Part shown: positions 8,982 to 17,444 of the stretch, piece after piece
How the letters are laid out: each line of letters starts with the position of its first letter
Numbering within the stretch: position 1 is the first letter of the stretch
Assembly (NCBI GenBank): GCA_902779675.1
Contig: CACZCK010000008.1
Span: 1 to 64,000 of the forward strand
From: an uncultured Coriobacteriaceae bacterium
Lineage (GTDB): Bacteria; Actinomycetota; Coriobacteriia; Coriobacteriales; Atopobiaceae
Direction: 5' to 3'
Length of the DNA stretch: 64,000 nucleotides
Notes under the pieces: generated by a model
Seen by the model: only the letters and a program-made list of their open reading frames with translations
What the model was told of the DNA's origin: nothing
The model's database searches: none
Translations under genes and position numbers: made by a program

Positions 8982-10361
8982 ATGGCCACAAGATCGCAGG
9001 CTGCACGCAAGCGCAAGCAACGCGCTCGGGACAAGTACCTTCCTGGGCTTTGCAACGTTGTGGGCGTCTTCCTCATCCTTTTGGTGTTTGTTATCTTCTT
9101 GCCCATCACCGCACCCCAGCTGGCGGGCTATGAGGTCTTTAACGTCGTCAGCGGCTCCATGCAGCCCTACATGCCCGCAGACAGCGCCATTTACGTCAAA
9201 CCGCTCGAGCCCGAGGACGTCAAGATCGACGACCTCGCCGCCTTCAACGGCGACGACTCGGTCGTGGTGCATCGTGTGGTGGATATCCGCCCGGACACGA
9301 GCGAGTTTGTGATCAAGAACGACACCAGCGACGCCAACGAGTCGGACACCATATCCTACGATGCACTCATAGGCAGGGTCGAGATGCACCTGCCCTTGCT
9401 TGGCAAGGCATTGGCCATGTATACGAGCGGCGTGGGCAAGGTGTACCTCGTGCTCACCTTTGCCTGCGGCGTCATGCTCAACGTGCTGGCCGACCGCCTG
9501 CGCGACCAGCGCCGCATTCACCAGCTGCAGGCCGCACGCGAGGCGCTGGGGGCCCACGGCGAGGGCAGCGCGCGCGCAAACGAGCTCATCGAGGCTCTCG
9601 CGGCTCCCCGTCGCTTCAGCACGGTGCGGGCAATCCTCGTAGGCGCTCTGGCGTCTGTGTTCATCTGCTCTGCCGCCGTGGTGATCTTTGTCAACTTCCA
9701 GCATGCGCAGAGTGACAAGATCTACGACGAAGCCGAGAGCTTGTACGTGTACGACCAGACCGAAGGCGCCGAGGTGCCCATCACCATCGACTTCGACGCG
9801 CTTACGGCCAAGAACCCCGACATCGTCGGCTGGATCTACTGTGCGGGAACCCCCATCAACTACCCGGTGCTCAAGGGCCAGAACAACGACCAGTACCTGC
9901 ACAACGACTACACCGGCGCCTACAGCTTTGATGGCTGCATCTTTGTGGAGAGCGAGAACAAGCCCGACTTCTCCGACTACAACACCGTCATCTACGGTCA
10001 CTACCTCTACACCGGCAAGATGTTCTCGTGCCTCAGCAACTGGAGCGAGCAGGACTTCTATGAGGATCATCCCGTTATGTGGCTGCTCACGCCCACGCAG
10101 GACTACCGCATCGACCTGGTCAGCGGGCACCACACCGACGCGTACTCCGACATGTACACGGTCTTCCACGAGCCGGGCGAGGACCTCACCAATTACCTCG
10201 AAAAGGCGCTCGAGGAGTCGTACTTCACTACCAGCGTGCAGGTCAATCCCAACGCGCACTACGTCATGCTCAGCACCTGCGCCTACATCTTTGAGAACGC
10301 GCGCTTTGTGATCCACGGCATGCTGGTGCCCCTCGATAGCGTGGGCGGCGTGCCGAGGTAA
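8982..10361 (+). CDS. Signal peptidase (S26B-like)-class B sortase fusion
   Basis: 459-residue bifunctional membrane protein from ATG 8982, which follows AAGAGGA; earlier in-frame ATGs at 8922 and 8937 lack good ribosome sites. The N-terminal half has a membrane segment (about 22-42), Ser59 in VVSGSMQPYM and His97 in VVVHRVVD: the Ser/His pair of SipW, archaeal and ER-type signal peptidases. Membrane segments near 152-170 and 207-232 follow. The C-terminal half is a class B sortase: His340 in VIYGHYLYTGKMF, Cys433 in LSTCAY and Arg441 in ENARFVIHG. Both catalytic centres should face outward, so one polypeptide could process and anchor the same substrate. No substrate gene is adjacent. It converges on the LytTR regulator. 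Confidence 0.88.
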   Translation: MATRSQAARKRKQRARDKYLPGLCNVVGVFLILLVFVIFLPITAPQLAGYEVFNVVSGSMQPYMPADSAIYVKPLEPEDVKIDDLAAFNGDDSVVVHRVVDIRPDTSEFVIKNDTSDANESDTISYDALIGRVEMHLPLLGKALAMYTSGVGKVYLVLTFACGVMLNVLADRLRDQRRIHQLQAAREALGAHGEGSARANELIEALAAPRRFSTVRAILVGALASVFICSAAVVIFVNFQHAQSDKIYDEAESLYVYDQTEGAEVPITIDFDALTAKNPDIVGWIYCAGTPINYPVLKGQNNDQYLHNDYTGAYSFDGCIFVESENKPDFSDYNTVIYGHYLYTGKMFSCLSNWSEQDFYEDHPVMWLLTPTQDYRIDLVSGHHTDAYSDMYTVFHEPGEDLTNYLEKALEESYFTTSVQVNPNAHYVMLSTCAYIFENARFVIHGMLVPLDSVGGVPR

Positions 10362-10399
10362 GGCGGTTTGCGGCGGCTCCCGCGGGCGCGTCGATTGAG

Positions 10400-11287
10400 C
10401 TAGCTGTCAAGGATGCGCGTGCGCGCAAGGGAGCCTCTGTCGGCGCTTCGCGATGACTCCATGCGGTCGATGGCATCGCTCAGGAGCTGGCGCATGTCTG
10501 CCGACTTACGCTGTGGCAGGGGCACCTCGGACCCGTCGTCGAGCACCACCGCGTCGGCGCGAAGCGACTTCACGTGGGCGGGGTTCACGGCAAAGCTCCG
10601 GTGGATAGTCACCAGCGCGCTGCCAAACTCGTTGACTAGATCTTTGAACCCGCGACGTACCACGATGGTCTCATTGAGACAATGCACGATGCTGCGCTGC
10701 CTGCTGGCTTCGATGTAGAGCACCTCCACATCCGAAACGTAGTGGATGGTGCCGCCGGTGTCGCGGATGCTCACGGCGGAGCGCCGTACGATTTGGTCGA
10801 GCAGCACCTTGGCGTAGCGATAGGTCTCGTGGTTGACGCTGGCATGTGGGTTGGCGTTGCCGGAGGCCTCTCGAGGTACCGAAAGATGCAGATGGGACAG
10901 CTTGTACCCGTCGCTCGTCATGGTCCACACGAGCGTCGCGCGGTTCTGGCTCGCGGATATCATGCCCGTTGCAGGGTTGGAGGCTACCAAGAAGCGAGCG
11001 GTGACGATGACGGTTTCGGTGCAGGGCAGCTGGTCGCAGGTGGCTTCAATCGAGCCGACAAACAGCTCTTCTGTGGGTCTGGGTTGACTTAGCACGACGT
11101 GCCTGACTTCGTCGAGGTCCTTGGCAAAGATGTCCCTCGACTCGCCAATCAGAGTGATGGAGGGGGAGCACACTGCCAGGCACCATTCGGTGTCGTGACG
11201 GCAGCCGTGCCTGATGAGCTGCTTGCTGAGTTCGACGGCGGGATGGCTCTGGTCGCCGGTCGTCTGTCTGCCCTTGGTTTCTTGCAC
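10400..11287 (-). CDS. LytTR-family regulator with SnoaL-like N-terminal domain
   Basis: 295 residues from a GTG start at 11287 behind a near-perfect AAGGAGGT ribosome site. The C-terminal 100 or so residues match LytTR DNA-binding domains (VEVLYIEASRQRSIVHC, VTIHRSFAVNPAHVKSL). The N-terminal part (about 20-145) resembles the SnoaL/NTF2-like fold seen in related regulators (IFAKDLDEVRHVV, IVTARFLVASN, RATLVWTMTSDGYKLSHLHLS) and may bind a small ligand. There is no receiver domain, so it is not a standard two-component regulator. It is read divergently from the AT-rich island and TetR gene, and convergently with the sortase fusion, whose expression or that of the pili it might control; that link is inference. 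Confidence 0.85.
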   Translation of the reverse strand: MQETKGRQTTGDQSHPAVELSKQLIRHGCRHDTEWCLAVCSPSITLIGESRDIFAKDLDEVRHVVLSQPRPTEELFVGSIEATCDQLPCTETVIVTARFLVASNPATGMISASQNRATLVWTMTSDGYKLSHLHLSVPREASGNANPHASVNHETYRYAKVLLDQIVRRSAVSIRDTGGTIHYVSDVEVLYIEASRQRSIVHCLNETIVVRRGFKDLVNEFGSALVTIHRSFAVNPAHVKSLRADAVVLDDGSEVPLPQRKSADMRQLLSDAIDRMESSRSADRGSLARTRILDS

Positions 11288-11369
11288 GAGACCTCCTTTG
11301 CATCAAGGGCGAGTCCAGCAAGAACGGGGTTTGACGAGCCTGTGGCGAGCGCCCATTTCACGCTACAAG

Positions 11370-11835
11370 CTCCAGCAGGATTTTGAACAGTTGCTCAAAA
11401 ACGACCTGCAATACGATGGATCCAGAAGAACTTTACGGAATATCATTTTTAGCGATTGTCTATTTATATCAAGATGACACATGTGGCGCGCGTTTTGTTC
11501 CGTATTGCATGAGTTTCGTACCATTTGTGCATACTTACCTTAAAAACGCAAAAATCGGGGGGGGGGGGTCTATGATTTTCCATATATTAATGTATAGTAA
11601 ATTAAGTAAAATTCAAAAATAGATCTTGAACGTGCGAGAAAGAAATCAATGTAATACATAAAAATCTAACATAAATAATGCAATGAGAATTCAAGATGAA
11701 ATACCGTAATATTAAATACAGATTTATACTGCATCCGTTACGTTCAAGTCGCTTTCCGTTATGGCATATACGAAATTAGACACTGCGTAAGTCGTGAGTA
11801 AATAAAGTTACAAAGGACACAGCAGTGCGCGGAGT
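11370..11835. other. AT-rich intergenic island with an 11-G tract
   Basis: About 465 bases of strongly AT-rich sequence in an otherwise GC-rich window, between divergent LytTR and TetR genes. It holds a run of 11 G at 11558-11568 and several promoter-like hexamers (for example TATAGT 11593-11598). Open frames through it are short and lack ribosome sites with coding character, so I see no gene. It looks like a regulatory region or a recent insertion scar. Confidence 0.75.
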
Positions 11836-11874
11836 GCAACCAGGCTCCGCGCGGTACGACAGAACGGAAGAGCC

Positions 11875-12474
11875 ATGAGCGAGACGAGCATCACGGTGGA
11901 GTGGCGCGAGGGCGGACGTCATAGCGCGGAGAGTAAGTACGAGGGGCGCCAGAGCATCATCACCAAGGCTGCGCGCACCTGCTTTGAGCGCAGGGGCGTG
12001 GCCAAGACCTCCATCGCAGACATCACGCGTGAGGTTGACATCACCCGAGAGCTCTTTTACTACTACTTCCCCAACAAGGGCGTCGTGGTCGATGCGGTCA
12101 TGGACACCTTCGTGGTCGATGCGCAGAACATGCTGGCGGAGCTCGCTTCGACCGACGGCGTGCTCGAGGGCGGTGTGCGGGGCATTATGGTGGCCGTGAT
12201 GGACGTGCTGCGCATCTGGGTCAACACCGATGCCGACGCGCAGCTGCCCATGACCGAGCTGCTACGCGAGACCGGACGCTGGCCGCAGGTTGCCTATCGT
12301 GTGGCCGACACCGCCGTAAAGGCCCTGCAGACCATTGGCGTGGTCACGATCGGCGCCGACGAGGCCTCCATCAACGGCCTGCGCATGGCGCTCATCGGCT
12401 CGATGATGGTTATGCAGTGCAACGACGAGGTTTCGAGCGAGGAGCTGGCTGCGGGCGTGCTGCCGCTGCTGTGA
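11875..12474 (+). CDS. TetR/AcrR-family transcriptional regulator
   Basis: 199 residues. The N-terminal helix-turn-helix has TetR form: RRGVAKTSIADITREVDI then TRELFYYYFPNKGVVVDAV, about residues 30-75. The C-terminal all-helical domain, which in this family binds an inducer and makes the dimer, is not distinctive. GGAAGAGCC precedes the ATG. No target gene is obvious: the upstream flank is the AT-rich island and the downstream neighbour is purE after two hairpins, so it may regulate itself, the LytTR gene or a distant locus. Confidence 0.88.
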   Translation: MSETSITVEWREGGRHSAESKYEGRQSIITKAARTCFERRGVAKTSIADITREVDITRELFYYYFPNKGVVVDAVMDTFVVDAQNMLAELASTDGVLEGGVRGIMVAVMDVLRIWVNTDADAQLPMTELLRETGRWPQVAYRVADTAVKALQTIGVVTIGADEASINGLRMALIGSMMVMQCNDEVSSEELAAGVLPLL

Positions 12475-12480
12475 GATGCT

Positions 12481-12511
12481 TCGCGCAAAGGGGAGTATCC
12501 CTCTTGCGCGA
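12481..12511 (+). terminator. GGGG-TA-CCCC palindrome after the TetR gene
   Basis: TCGCGCAA-A-GGGGA pairs with TCCCTCTTGCGCGA immediately after the stop codon. It shares the GGGGAGTATCCCT core with the element at 30211 and is likely used as a terminator. Confidence 0.65.
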
Positions 12512-12517
12512 GCACTG

Positions 12518-12578
12518 GTGTACGGGTTCGCCTACGAGCATGGGTGCAGCGCCCTTATGCTCGAAGGCACCCGTACAC
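12518..12578 (+). terminator. Long hairpin between tetR and purE
   Basis: Arms GTGTACGGGT (12518-12527) and ACCCGTACAC (12569-12578), extended inside by TACGAGCAT/ATGCTCGA, followed by GTTTTGTTCC. It resembles a terminator for the TetR gene. A possible purE -10, TATACT, follows at 12596-12601. Confidence 0.6.
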
Positions 12579-12654
12579 GTTTTGTTCCATAACCCTATAC
12601 TGAACTCACCCGCGCCCGTACAGCAGGGCGAACCCTATCAGCTTGGAGGCACGC

Positions 12655-13116
12655 ATGGCCGAGGCACCGCTTGTTGGCATCATCATGGGCTCGAAGTCCG
12701 ATCTTCCCGTCATGGAGGCCTGCACGGCCCAGCTCGAGGAGTTTGGGGTTCCGTATGAGCTGGTCATCGCGTCGGCGCACCGTGCGCCCAACAAGGTGCA
12801 CGAGTGGGCCCAAAGTGCGGCCGACCGCGGCCTCAAGGTGATCATCGCTGCGGCGGGCAAGGCCGCGCACCTAGGCGGTGTGGTTGCCGCCTACACGCCG
12901 CTGCCCATCATTGGTGTGCCCATCAAGACCAGCGACCTGGGCGGCATGGACTCGCTGCTGTCCATGGTGCAGATGCCCTCTGGTGTGCCGGTGGCCTGCG
13001 TGGCCATCAACGGCTCCAAGAACGCGGCCATCTATGCCACGCAGATTTTGGGTGCCACCATGCCCGAGTGCCAGCAGAAGATTGCTGCCTTCAAGCAGGA
13101 GATGGCCGAGGCCTAA
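12655..13116 (+). CDS. purE: N5-carboxyaminoimidazole ribonucleotide mutase
   Basis: 153 residues. PurE moves the carboxyl group of N5-CAIR to give CAIR in purine synthesis. Family features: [13 protein letters not shown] near the N-terminus, ASAHRAP (about 39-45), [15 protein letters not shown] and GVPI. Start is ATG 12655, 5 bases after TTGGAGG; an in-frame TTG at 12643 overlaps that ribosome site. No purK is adjacent; purM and purN lie 2.2 kb downstream, so the purine genes are split by a sortase and a lipoprotein gene. A small family member, standard length. Confidence 0.96.
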   Translation: MAEAPLVGIIMGSKSDLPVMEACTAQLEEFGVPYELVIASAHRAPNKVHEWAQSAADRGLKVIIAAAGKAAHLGGVVAAYTPLPIIGVPIKTSDLGGMDSLLSMVQMPSGVPVACVAINGSKNAAIYATQILGATMPECQQKIAAFKQEMAEA

Positions 13117-13139
13117 CCTGTCCGCGGCAGAACGACTTG

Positions 13140-13198
13140 TTCCAAAAGGGGTGGCCCCCATCGGCATGCGCTGCCGGTGGGGGCTACCGTCTTTGGAA
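13140..13198 (+). terminator. Stem-loop after purE, palindrome-family relative
   Basis: 27-base imperfect arms (13140-13166 and 13172-13198): TTCCAAAAGGGGTGGCCCCC... pairs with ...GGGGGCTACCGTCTTTGGAA. The core resembles the GGGG-TA-CCCC family. Placed 24 bases after the purE stop. Confidence 0.7.
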
Positions 13199-13302
13199 GA
13201 CGCTTGGCGACGTTTGCCCAAGAAGGCTCTAAGTTTTATGGTTATGACGCAAGCATGAAACTTCTTTCCGGACAGCTACGACCGGTACTGTCGAGGTGAC
13301 CC

Positions 13303-14112
13303 ATGGCACGCCATGCCAACACGGCTTCTGCTCGCTCGCGCACCCGTCGCCCGAGGCGCATCCTGAGTACCCTGCTGATCGTGGCGGGGTTGGTGCTGCT
13401 TGCCGTGGCTGGAGCCCTGTGGGGCAAGGACCAGTGGCGCTACCACAAGCAAGCCCAGATCAACCGCAAACTGGCCTCCTACGTCACGCTCTACGACGCG
13501 CCGAGCGATGCGCCAAAGCCGCCCGATGTGGACTGGGCGGGCCTCAAGACAATCAACGCCGACGTGGTGGCTTGGCTGCAGGTGCCGGGAACGGCCGTAA
13601 ACTATCCCGTCTACCAGGCCGAGGACAACGTGCGCTACCTGCGTGCGTCGGCAACGGGCGAGTATGCGGTTGGCGGTCAGCTGTTCTGCGACTATGCCTG
13701 CACGCGGCCCGGCATGGTCGACGCGCTCACGCTGGTCTACGGCCACCACATGCTTGACGGCAGCATGTTCAAGGCAATCGCCGAAATGGACCAGCAGGAG
13801 GCCTTCGACGCGGTGGACACCGTGTGGTACGTCACCGAGCAGACTCCCTGGGAGCTCGAGCCGCTGCTGCTGTACTACACCGTGCCCGACGACGAGGACG
13901 TGCGCAAGTTTACCTGGGAGAGCAACGATGAGTTCCGTGCGCACCTGCAGGAGCTGCTGGCCAAGGCGGTGACGAGCCGTCCCGACGCGGCGCAGGTCAT
14001 TGCGGGTGCCAAGCACGTGCTGGCGCTTATCACCTGCAATTATTACGACAGCTATGGTCGCACGGTGCTGCTGTGCGTGCCCAAGGCCGAGGCCGCCTCG
14101 GCGCTCTCGTAG
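13303..14112 (+). CDS. Class B sortase
   Basis: 269 residues. A basic N-terminus and one membrane segment (about 21-41) are followed by the sortase fold: QVPGTAVNYPVYQ, catalytic His in LVYGHHMLDGSMF, catalytic Cys in ALITCNYYDSYGR and the arginine of that same motif. The spacing and helix content fit class B rather than A or C. Class B enzymes usually anchor proteins with NPQTN-like signals or, in some gut bacteria, build pili. GAGGTGA precedes the ATG. No sorting-signal protein is adjacent; the next gene is a lipoprotein, so the substrate is unknown. It is the second class B catalytic domain in the window. Confidence 0.9.
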   Translation: MARHANTASARSRTRRPRRILSTLLIVAGLVLLAVAGALWGKDQWRYHKQAQINRKLASYVTLYDAPSDAPKPPDVDWAGLKTINADVVAWLQVPGTAVNYPVYQAEDNVRYLRASATGEYAVGGQLFCDYACTRPGMVDALTLVYGHHMLDGSMFKAIAEMDQQEAFDAVDTVWYVTEQTPWELEPLLLYYTVPDDEDVRKFTWESNDEFRAHLQELLAKAVTSRPDAAQVIAGAKHVLALITCNYYDSYGRTVLLCVPKAEAASALS

Positions 14113-14269
14113 CGCAGAAGGGCGCGAGAGGACGTTCCTCTTGGTTGGGGTTAGCCCGAGGGTTGGGCGTGTTCCGACTGTCCGCGAATTGCGTGCATGA
14201 GGTATAGCGGCGACCATCCTTGGATACGATATTCCTTGAACGGTGGCGTTCGAGATGAGGGGGAAGCCC

Positions 14270-15175
14270 ATGGCAGTCAGGAAAGTCCTACCTACAAGGT
14301 CGCTGGCACTGTTCGTTGTCCTGATACTCGGCGTTCTGGGCCTTGTCGGTTGCTCGCAAAGCAAGGCCGGAAACCAGAGCGTGGCGCAGGAGGCCCCCGT
14401 CTCTGACAGCAAGGCGTCCGACTCCACGACGGACGAGGGACCCGTGTGGGTGCTCGTCAAGGAGACGACCACCTACAAAGAGGACGAGTTCGAGACCTCG
14501 TATGTCGTGACCTACGAGCTGGACGAACATGGCAACACGATGAGCGCCACGCACGACAGTGGCGGCGGGGAGCCATACGTCACAACGTACGAGTTCGACG
14601 AAGATGGCTTTGTGACCAAGTACACCGAAACTGGCTACGAGACCGCGACGGTGACCAACACGCTCAAGAAGGACGATCAGGGCCGCGAAGTTAAGTGCAC
14701 CTCAGACGATGGGTCCACCATCGAGACCACCTACGGCGCCAACGGCCATGTCAAGAGCCGTGTGTTCTGCACTCCGACCAAGGCAGAGGACGAAGAAGGT
14801 AACATGGTCGATTCGGGGACCTATACCACGACGGTGAACTATGGCGAGGACGGCTTCGTGACCGATGGCGTCACAACCTCCACCGACCACGGCAGCGCGT
14901 CGTTTGGATACGCCTACACCAAGACCTACGAGCGCGACGCCGACGGCAAAGCCACGGGAATGACCACCACGACGTTCCAGATCGACGAGAACGGCAACCC
15001 CGTCGATGAGACCGCGACCACTACTACCAGCAAGCTTGAGTATGACGAGAACGGTAACCTGGTGCGCGTGACCGGGGAGGGCACGGGCCACGACGCCATC
15101 ACCGAGTACGAGTACGTGAAGGTCGAGGACCCGTCGCTCTACGTGCGGCTTGAGTCCCACCTCAAGTACCTGTAA
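14270..15175 (+). CDS. Lipoprotein with YD-like repeats
   Basis: 301 residues. Start chosen at ATG 14270 behind GAGGGGGAAG; in-frame GTG 14243 and ATG 14255 are weaker. The signal peptide ends in the lipobox LVGC, so it should be lipid-anchored outside the membrane. The mature protein has at least five degenerate units of the form TYEhDEdGhVTK or YDENGNLVRV, resembling YD/RHS-type repeats, rich in Thr, Asp and Glu. I do not recognise a named function. It may be a cell-surface binding or structural lipoprotein. It follows a class B sortase gene but has no sorting signal. Confidence 0.8.
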   Translation: MAVRKVLPTRSLALFVVLILGVLGLVGCSQSKAGNQSVAQEAPVSDSKASDSTTDEGPVWVLVKETTTYKEDEFETSYVVTYELDEHGNTMSATHDSGGGEPYVTTYEFDEDGFVTKYTETGYETATVTNTLKKDDQGREVKCTSDDGSTIETTYGANGHVKSRVFCTPTKAEDEEGNMVDSGTYTTTVNYGEDGFVTDGVTTSTDHGSASFGYAYTKTYERDADGKATGMTTTTFQIDENGNPVDETATTTTSKLEYDENGNLVRVTGEGTGHDAITEYEYVKVEDPSLYVRLESHLKYL

Positions 15176-15198
15176 GCGTCTGGAGCATCGACGGCTTC

Positions 15199-15232
15199 GA
15201 GGGGCGGCGGCCTGCATGGGCTGCCGCCCCTC
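15199..15232 (+). terminator. Hairpin after the lipoprotein gene
   Basis: GAGGGGCGGC...GCCGCCCCTC stem with a short loop, 23 bases past the stop codon, followed by TCTCGT. Likely intrinsic terminator with a poor T tract. Confidence 0.7.
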
Positions 15233-15368
15233 TCTCGTGCCGCGGGTCTGAGCCGTGCGCATAAGAGCCTGTTGGTCGTGTGGGCCTGCGCTGGCAACGC
15301 GGCCGCGCGCAATGCCAGCGTGTATGATTAGTGCCGCAAAGCTGCATGATTGCCACCGGGGAGGACCA

Positions 15369-16466
15369 ATGGCCAAAGACAAGAAGCACATCACCTATGC
15401 CGATGCGGGCGTGGACGTGGACGAGGGCGCCCGTGCGGTAGACGCCATCAAGGCGGCCGTGGCGGCCACCAACCGTCCCGAGGTCATCGGCGGCCTGGGC
15501 GGCTTCGGCTCGCTCTTCTCGGCGGCGGCGCTCAAGGACATGGAGGAGCCGGTGCTGGTCTCCGGCACCGACGGTGTGGGTACCAAGCTGGCCATTGCCC
15601 AGCTGCTTGACCAGCACGACACCGTGGGCGAGGATCTGGTCGCCATGTGCGTGGACGACATCGTGGTGGCTGGCGCCGAGCCGCTGTTCTTCTTGGACTA
15701 CATCGCTATTGGCAAGCTGCGTGCCGAGCATGTGGCGCAGATTGTGGAGGGCATTGCCAACGGCTGTGCCAAGAGTGGCTGCGCGCTGGTGGGCGGCGAG
15801 ATGGCCGAGCATCCTGGCGTGATGGCTCCCGACGACTACGACCTTGCCGGCTTTGTGGTGGGCGTGGCCGACCGTCCCAAGATGATCGGCGCGCATCTGG
15901 TGCGCGAGGGCGACGTGATTCTGGGCCTACCCAGTTCGGGTATCCATTCCAACGGCTACTCGCTGGTGCGCAAGGTGGCCATCGAGGGCAAGACTGTCGA
16001 GCAGCTGCGTGAGCCGCTCGATGAGCTGGGCGGCCAGAGCCTCGGCGACGCCGTGCTCGCTCCCACGACCATCTATGCGGGCAGCCTCATTCGTGCGCTC
16101 AAAGCTGGCGCACCGATTCATGCTATGGCGCACATCACTGGTGGCGGCATCACCGAGAACCTCAACCGCTGCCTGCCCGACAACATCGACGCAGTCGTGG
16201 ACCGCTGCGCCACCGACCCCATGAGCCCCGATGGCTTTGGCAATGGCCCTGCGTGGGATGTGCCGCCCGTCATCGGCTATATGGTGCGCGAGGCCGGCCT
16301 CACCCCCGACGAGGCGTACAAGACTTTCAATATGGGCGTGGGCATGAGCGTGCTGTGCGCACCCGAGGACGTGGACCGCGTGCGTGAGCTGCTCGACGCC
16401 GAGGGTTTTGACTCGTTCGTGATGGGCGAGTGCGTGGCCGGCGAGGGCAAGGTCACCTATCGCTAG
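15369..16466 (+). CDS. purM: Phosphoribosylformylglycinamidine cyclo-ligase (AIR synthetase)
   Basis: 365 residues. PurM closes the imidazole ring, turning FGAM and ATP into AIR. Recognisable segments: YADAGVDVDEGARAVDAIK at the N-terminus, GGLGGFGSLF, LVSGTDGVGTKL, MCVDDIVVAGAEPLFFLDY, GLPSSGIHSNGYSL and HITGGGITENL. The ATG follows GGGGAGGA; an open frame extends upstream to 15255 without a comparable start. purN follows after 33 bases, so the two are probably co-transcribed. Confidence 0.97.
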   Translation: MAKDKKHITYADAGVDVDEGARAVDAIKAAVAATNRPEVIGGLGGFGSLFSAAALKDMEEPVLVSGTDGVGTKLAIAQLLDQHDTVGEDLVAMCVDDIVVAGAEPLFFLDYIAIGKLRAEHVAQIVEGIANGCAKSGCALVGGEMAEHPGVMAPDDYDLAGFVVGVADRPKMIGAHLVREGDVILGLPSSGIHSNGYSLVRKVAIEGKTVEQLREPLDELGGQSLGDAVLAPTTIYAGSLIRALKAGAPIHAMAHITGGGITENLNRCLPDNIDAVVDRCATDPMSPDGFGNGPAWDVPPVIGYMVREAGLTPDEAYKTFNMGVGMSVLCAPEDVDRVRELLDAEGFDSFVMGECVAGEGKVTYR

Positions 16467-16499
16467 AAATCCGCGCGGCTGAGGAGAAGAGGGAGCATC

Positions 16500-17114
16500 A
16501 TGAGCATCAAGCTAGGCGTTCTTTTGTCTGGTAGCGGCACCAACCTGCAGGCCATTATCGATCGCATCGCCGAGGGCACCCTCGACGCCACTATCGAGCT
16601 GGTCATCAGCTCGCGCCCGAGCGCCTACGGCCTCAAGCGCGCCGAGGAGGCGGGCATCCAGACGATGACCCTCTCCAAGGAGATCTACGCCGATCCCATC
16701 ACGGCCGACGAGGTCATTGCCGCGATGCTCAAGAAGGCCGACGTAGACTACGTGATCATGGCTGGCTACATGCGCATGGTGCACGCGCCCATTCTGCAGG
16801 CGTTTCCCAACCGTGTGGTCAACCTGCATCCGGCGCTGCTGCCCAGCTTCAAGGGCGCGCACGCCATCCAGGACGCCTACGACTATGGCGTTAAGGTCAC
16901 GGGCGTGACGGTGCACTTTGCCGACGACAAGTACGACTGCGGCCCCATCATTGCCCAGCAGGCGCTGGCGGTGGAGGAGGGCTGGACGGTCGACGAGCTC
17001 GAGGCTCACATCCATGAGATCGAGCACGTGTTGTATCCCAACACGATCCAGCTGCTCGCGGAGGGCCGCGTAACGGTGCGCGACAACGGAACCGTGGCTA
17101 TTTCGGAGGCTTAG
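16500..17114 (+). CDS. purN: Phosphoribosylglycinamide formyltransferase
   Basis: 204 residues. PurN formylates GAR with 10-formyl-THF. Features: GVLLSGSGTNLQAIID at the N-terminus, the catalytic region RVVNLHPALLPSFKGAHA with its N-x-H pair, and GVTVHFADDKYDCGPIIAQQ with the conserved Asp. AGAGGGA lies ahead of the ATG. It is followed by a very long perfect inverted repeat. Confidence 0.97.
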   Translation: MSIKLGVLLSGSGTNLQAIIDRIAEGTLDATIELVISSRPSAYGLKRAEEAGIQTMTLSKEIYADPITADEVIAAMLKKADVDYVIMAGYMRMVHAPILQAFPNRVVNLHPALLPSFKGAHAIQDAYDYGVKVTGVTVHFADDKYDCGPIIAQQALAVEEGWTVDELEAHIHEIEHVLYPNTIQLLAEGRVTVRDNGTVAISEA

Positions 17115-17126
17115 AAGGTTCAAAGG

Positions 17127-17228
17127 CGTTAATGCCAGAAATATCCGGCAATAAGGCGATTCGGGGGCGTTCGAGATCTGACGGACACCCCCGAATCGCC
17201 TTATTGCCGGATATTTCTGGCATTAACG
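17127..17228. repeat. Long inverted repeat, 41-base perfect arms
   Basis: Arms 17127-17167 and 17188-17228 match perfectly over 41 bases around a 20-base loop, 12 bases after purN. The inner arm, GCGATTCGGGGG with the TTAATGCC motif outside it, recurs in the element at 42153-42220. It may terminate purN transcription. Being palindromic, it creates an illusory open frame (17132-17338) that I do not annotate. The rest of the gap to 17444 holds a small hairpin and no gene. Confidence 0.9.
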
Positions 17229-17384
17229 ATATTGACATGAGGAAGGGAGGGGAGAACGGGCTTACGGAGCAACTAAAAGAACGTCCCGAGACGCAGATTG
17301 CAAAACAGGTGCCATGTGTCGCACGAGAGTACTTTTAAGCTTGCAGTAGCGATGGTGAAAGAACGGATGCACGTCTTTCCGTTG

Positions 17385-17426
17385 GCGTGGGGCTAGGAGA
17401 AAAATGTTGATGCGTTAGCCCCACGT
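17385..17426. repeat. Small hairpin upstream of the nuclease-like gene
   Basis: CGTGGGGCTA pairs with TAGCCCCACG across about 20 bases including AAAAATGTTGATG. It lies just upstream of the next gene and could be a regulatory stem or operator. Confidence 0.45.
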
Positions 17427-17444
17427 AAGACCGGAAGGGCAGAT

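Noticed and set aside
17132-17338. 68-codon open frame after purN
   Set aside because: It runs through the 41-base inverted repeat; its translation is partly mirrored by the frame across the related repeat near 42101-42319, so both come from the palindromes.
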